The notes beneath the pieces were generated by a model. It was not told where the DNA came from. It worked only from the letters and a program-made list of their open reading frames with translations, and ran no database searches. DNA of 64,000 nucleotides, taken from positions 402,350-466,349 of the forward strand of contig NZ_CP046220.1 of NCBI RefSeq assembly GCF_012571605.1, given 5' to 3'. The stretch comes from Enterobacteriaceae endosymbiont of Macroplea appendiculata. Lineage in GTDB: Bacteria; Pseudomonadota; Gammaproteobacteria; Enterobacterales; Enterobacteriaceae. The position numbers and the translations under genes were made by a program. Position 1 is the first letter of the stretch. Each line of letters starts with the position of its first letter. Positions 62,220 through 64,000 of this stretch are shown one piece after another.

Positions 62220-62534
62220 ATGTATGCTATTTTTCATAATGGCGGTAAACAATATAAGATTACCATAGGACAAATTATACATATAGATAAACATCATATA
62301 GAACATATAGGAGAAATTATTCATTTTACAAAAATATTAGTAATATTTAGTACAGATGTATTTTATATTGGGAAACCATATATTTTGGGTGCTAGAATTA
62401 CTGCAAAACTTATTCAACACAAGAAAAATACAAAAATAAAAGTTGTTAAGTTCCATCGTAGAAAACATTATAAAAAAATTCAAGGACATAGACAATTATA
62501 TACTATAGTTAAAATTCTTGATATACAAAAATAA
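62220..62534 (+). CDS. rplU: 50S ribosomal protein L21
   Basis: 104 residues (E. coli 103). MYAIFHNGGKQYKITIGQ at the start and KVVKFHRRKHYKKIQGHRQLYT at the end are typical; binds 23S rRNA with L20. GGAAAGGTT precedes the ATG. First of rplU-rpmA-obgE. Confidence 0.98.
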   Translation: MYAIFHNGGKQYKITIGQIIHIDKHHIEHIGEIIHFTKILVIFSTDVFYIGKPYILGARITAKLIQHKKNTKIKVVKFHRRKHYKKIQGHRQLYTIVKILDIQK

Positions 62535-62546
62535 TAAGGACATAGT

Positions 62547-62813
62547 ATGGCACAAAAAAAAGCTGGTGGTTCATCTAGAAATGGTAGGGATTCACGTTCT
62601 AAAAGATTAGGTGTTAAACATTTTGGTGGAGAAATTGTATCTGCAGGATATATTATTGTACGTCAACGAGGTACTAAATTCCATGCTGGTATTAATGTTG
62701 GATGTGGTAAAGATCATACATTATTTGCTAAAATTAAAGGCATTGTAAAATTTATTAAAAAAGGTATTAATAATAAAATATATATTCATGTTATTAACGA
62801 TAACATTACATAA
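62547..62813 (+). CDS. rpmA: 50S ribosomal protein L27
   Basis: 88 residues (E. coli 85). The flexible N terminus [16 protein letters not shown] that reaches the peptidyl transferase centre, then [11 protein letters not shown] and [26 protein letters not shown] are nearly enteric. No cleavable leader as in Firmicutes. AAGGA precedes the ATG; 12 bp after rplU. Confidence 0.98.
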   Translation: MAQKKAGGSSRNGRDSRSKRLGVKHFGGEIVSAGYIIVRQRGTKFHAGINVGCGKDHTLFAKIKGIVKFIKKGINNKIYIHVINDNIT

Positions 62814-62884
62814 TGGATTTTATGTAACAGGCACAATACTAAATATATAACATTTTGTAATAAATTTATTGTATTGGAGTATGA

Positions 62885-63892
62885 ATGAAATTAATAGATA
62901 AAGTAATCATATTTGTTATGGCGGGTAAAGGAGGCAATGGATGTATTAGTTTTCGACGTGAAAAATATATTCCTAAAGGTGGACCTGATGGTGGTAATGG
63001 TGGTAATGGTGGTAATATATACTTAATGTCTAGTAACTATATTAATAATTTAAAACAGTATCATCATAAAAAATATTATGTATCAGAAAATGGTTCTCAT
63101 GGCAAAAGATATCAATGCACAGGTAGTAAAGGTAAAGATTTAGTTTTATTAATTCCTTTAGGTACAATAGTTATTGATTTAGTAACAAATATAATTATTA
63201 AAAAGTTCAATAAAAATAATTTTAAATTTTTAATTGCTAGAGGTGGTGTACATGGTCTAGGTAATACATATTTTAAATCATCAACTAATAGAACTCCTTA
63301 TCAAAATACCCAAGGGAAGTATGGTGAATCTAAAAAAATACAATTACAACAAAATATTGCAGTAGATGTTAGTGTATTAGGTATGCCTAATACTGGAAAA
63401 TCTACTTTCATTACCAAAATATCTACAGCAAACACAAAAATTGCTGATTATCCTTTTACTACTCAAACAGCTATTATGGGAATGGTAAAAAATAATTTCC
63501 ACCGTTCTTTTATGATATTAGATACTCCAGGTATCATAACAAACTCTTTTAAAGGTGCTGGTTTAGGTTTAAAATTTATTAAACCATTGAAATATTGTAG
63601 TTTATTATTACATTTTATAGATATTACTATTATTAATAATAATAATTTACTTAATAATATTAATATTATTAATAACGAAATTATTCAATTAGATCCTTTA
63701 ATTTATCATAAAGAAACATGGATTATTTTTAATAAAATTGATTTAATAACTAATTTAAATAATATTAAACAAAATATATGTGATATGTTGTTAAACACAC
63801 AATATCGTAAATATTATTTTATTTCTTCTAAAATAGGGATTGGAATAAATAAACTATATCAAGATATTTGTAAGCATATTACATCCATTTAA
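62885..63892 (+). CDS. obgE: Ribosome-assembly GTPase ObgE/CgtA
   Basis: 335 residues (E. coli 390). The glycine-rich Obg fold (1-158) shows FVMAGKGGNGCISFRREKYIPKG in part and GGPDGGNGGNGGN; the G domain has G1 GMPNTGKST, DTPGI and NKIDL, ending SSKIGIGINKLYQDI. The acidic C-terminal tail of E. coli ObgE is entirely missing, as the frame stops right after the G domain. Functions in 50S maturation; follows rpmA after 71 bp, with yhbE (normally between them) lost. ATG with GGAG upstream. Confidence 0.97.
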   Translation: MKLIDKVIIFVMAGKGGNGCISFRREKYIPKGGPDGGNGGNGGNIYLMSSNYINNLKQYHHKKYYVSENGSHGKRYQCTGSKGKDLVLLIPLGTIVIDLVTNIIIKKFNKNNFKFLIARGGVHGLGNTYFKSSTNRTPYQNTQGKYGESKKIQLQQNIAVDVSVLGMPNTGKSTFITKISTANTKIADYPFTTQTAIMGMVKNNFHRSFMILDTPGIITNSFKGAGLGLKFIKPLKYCSLLLHFIDITIINNNNLLNNINIINNEIIQLDPLIYHKETWIIFNKIDLITNLNNIKQNICDMLLNTQYRKYYFISSKIGIGINKLYQDICKHITSI

Positions 63893-64000
63893 TATGTTTG
63901 ATATTATTAACTTCATATATCATCAATATAAGCTGCGCTATTATATTTTATTTATTAGAAATAATATGGCATGCATTTTATATAAAATAAATAATTAAAT

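Noticed and set aside
63893-64000. Possible start of another gene at the right edge
   Set aside because: 108 bp with no recognisable coding frame or RNA on either strand.

Overview
The window is a stretch of an extremely AT-rich (by eye roughly four bases in five are A or T), strongly reduced gammaproteobacterial genome. Every protein that can be recognised is closest in sequence and local order to Enterobacterales (E. coli) proteins. Together with the shortened housekeeping proteins, the lost genes inside conserved operons and the absence of mobile elements, this points to an obligate insect-type endosymbiont of the Buchnera/Wigglesworthia/Blochmannia kind. I cannot name the genus from the sequence alone.

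Layout. 1-5.6 kb: end of a truncated polA (5' nuclease only), typA, tmRNA (ssrA) with smpB, grpE, rpmB-rpmG, rpmE. 5.6-16 kb: priA, mnmG, a 639-bp gap, nrdA-nrdB, a basic amino acid antiporter (ydgI/arcD-like) and the Nif3-family gene ybgI. 16-19.5 kb: the ffh, rpsP-rimM-trmD-rplS run. 19.5-28 kb: a complete recC-recB-recD cluster on the minus strand. 28-33 kb: mutH, lysA, and the PTS operon ptsH-ptsI-crr. 33-39.5 kb: ruvC-yebC-aspS, argS, mnmA. 39.6-42.4 kb: potA-potB-potC without potD. 42.4-50.6 kb: mutM, mnmE-yidC-rnpA-rpmH facing dnaN-gyrB, with dnaA and recF missing from the classic origin-region cluster. 50.6-64 kb: rpoZ, ppa, eno, cydD-cydC, infA, trxB, serS, argR, rplM-rpsI, murA, rplU-rpmA-obgE.

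Functions group into translation (ribosomal proteins, two Arg/Asp and one Ser tRNA synthetase, MnmE/MnmG/MnmA wobble modification, TrmD, tmRNA/SmpB), DNA maintenance (RecBCD, RuvC, MutH, MutM, GyrB, beta clamp), nucleotide supply (NrdAB), a general sugar PTS, cytochrome bd assembly (CydDC), peptidoglycan precursor (MurA), lysine synthesis (LysA) and cationic amine/amino acid transport (PotABC, YdgI). No rRNA, tRNA, IS element, prophage or CRISPR array was seen.

The most unusual item is PriA: a full-length open frame whose helicase motifs (Walker A, DEXH, motifs III, V, VI) have all decayed while the eight zinc-binding cysteines are intact. Other points: a GrpE with an exact 45-bp tandem repeat, a tmRNA with the tag AKNNNYALAA and no encoded CCA, an Ffh M domain depleted of methionine, a Lys-to-Arg change at a catalytic position of MutM, and possible operator-like repeats before nrdA and argR.
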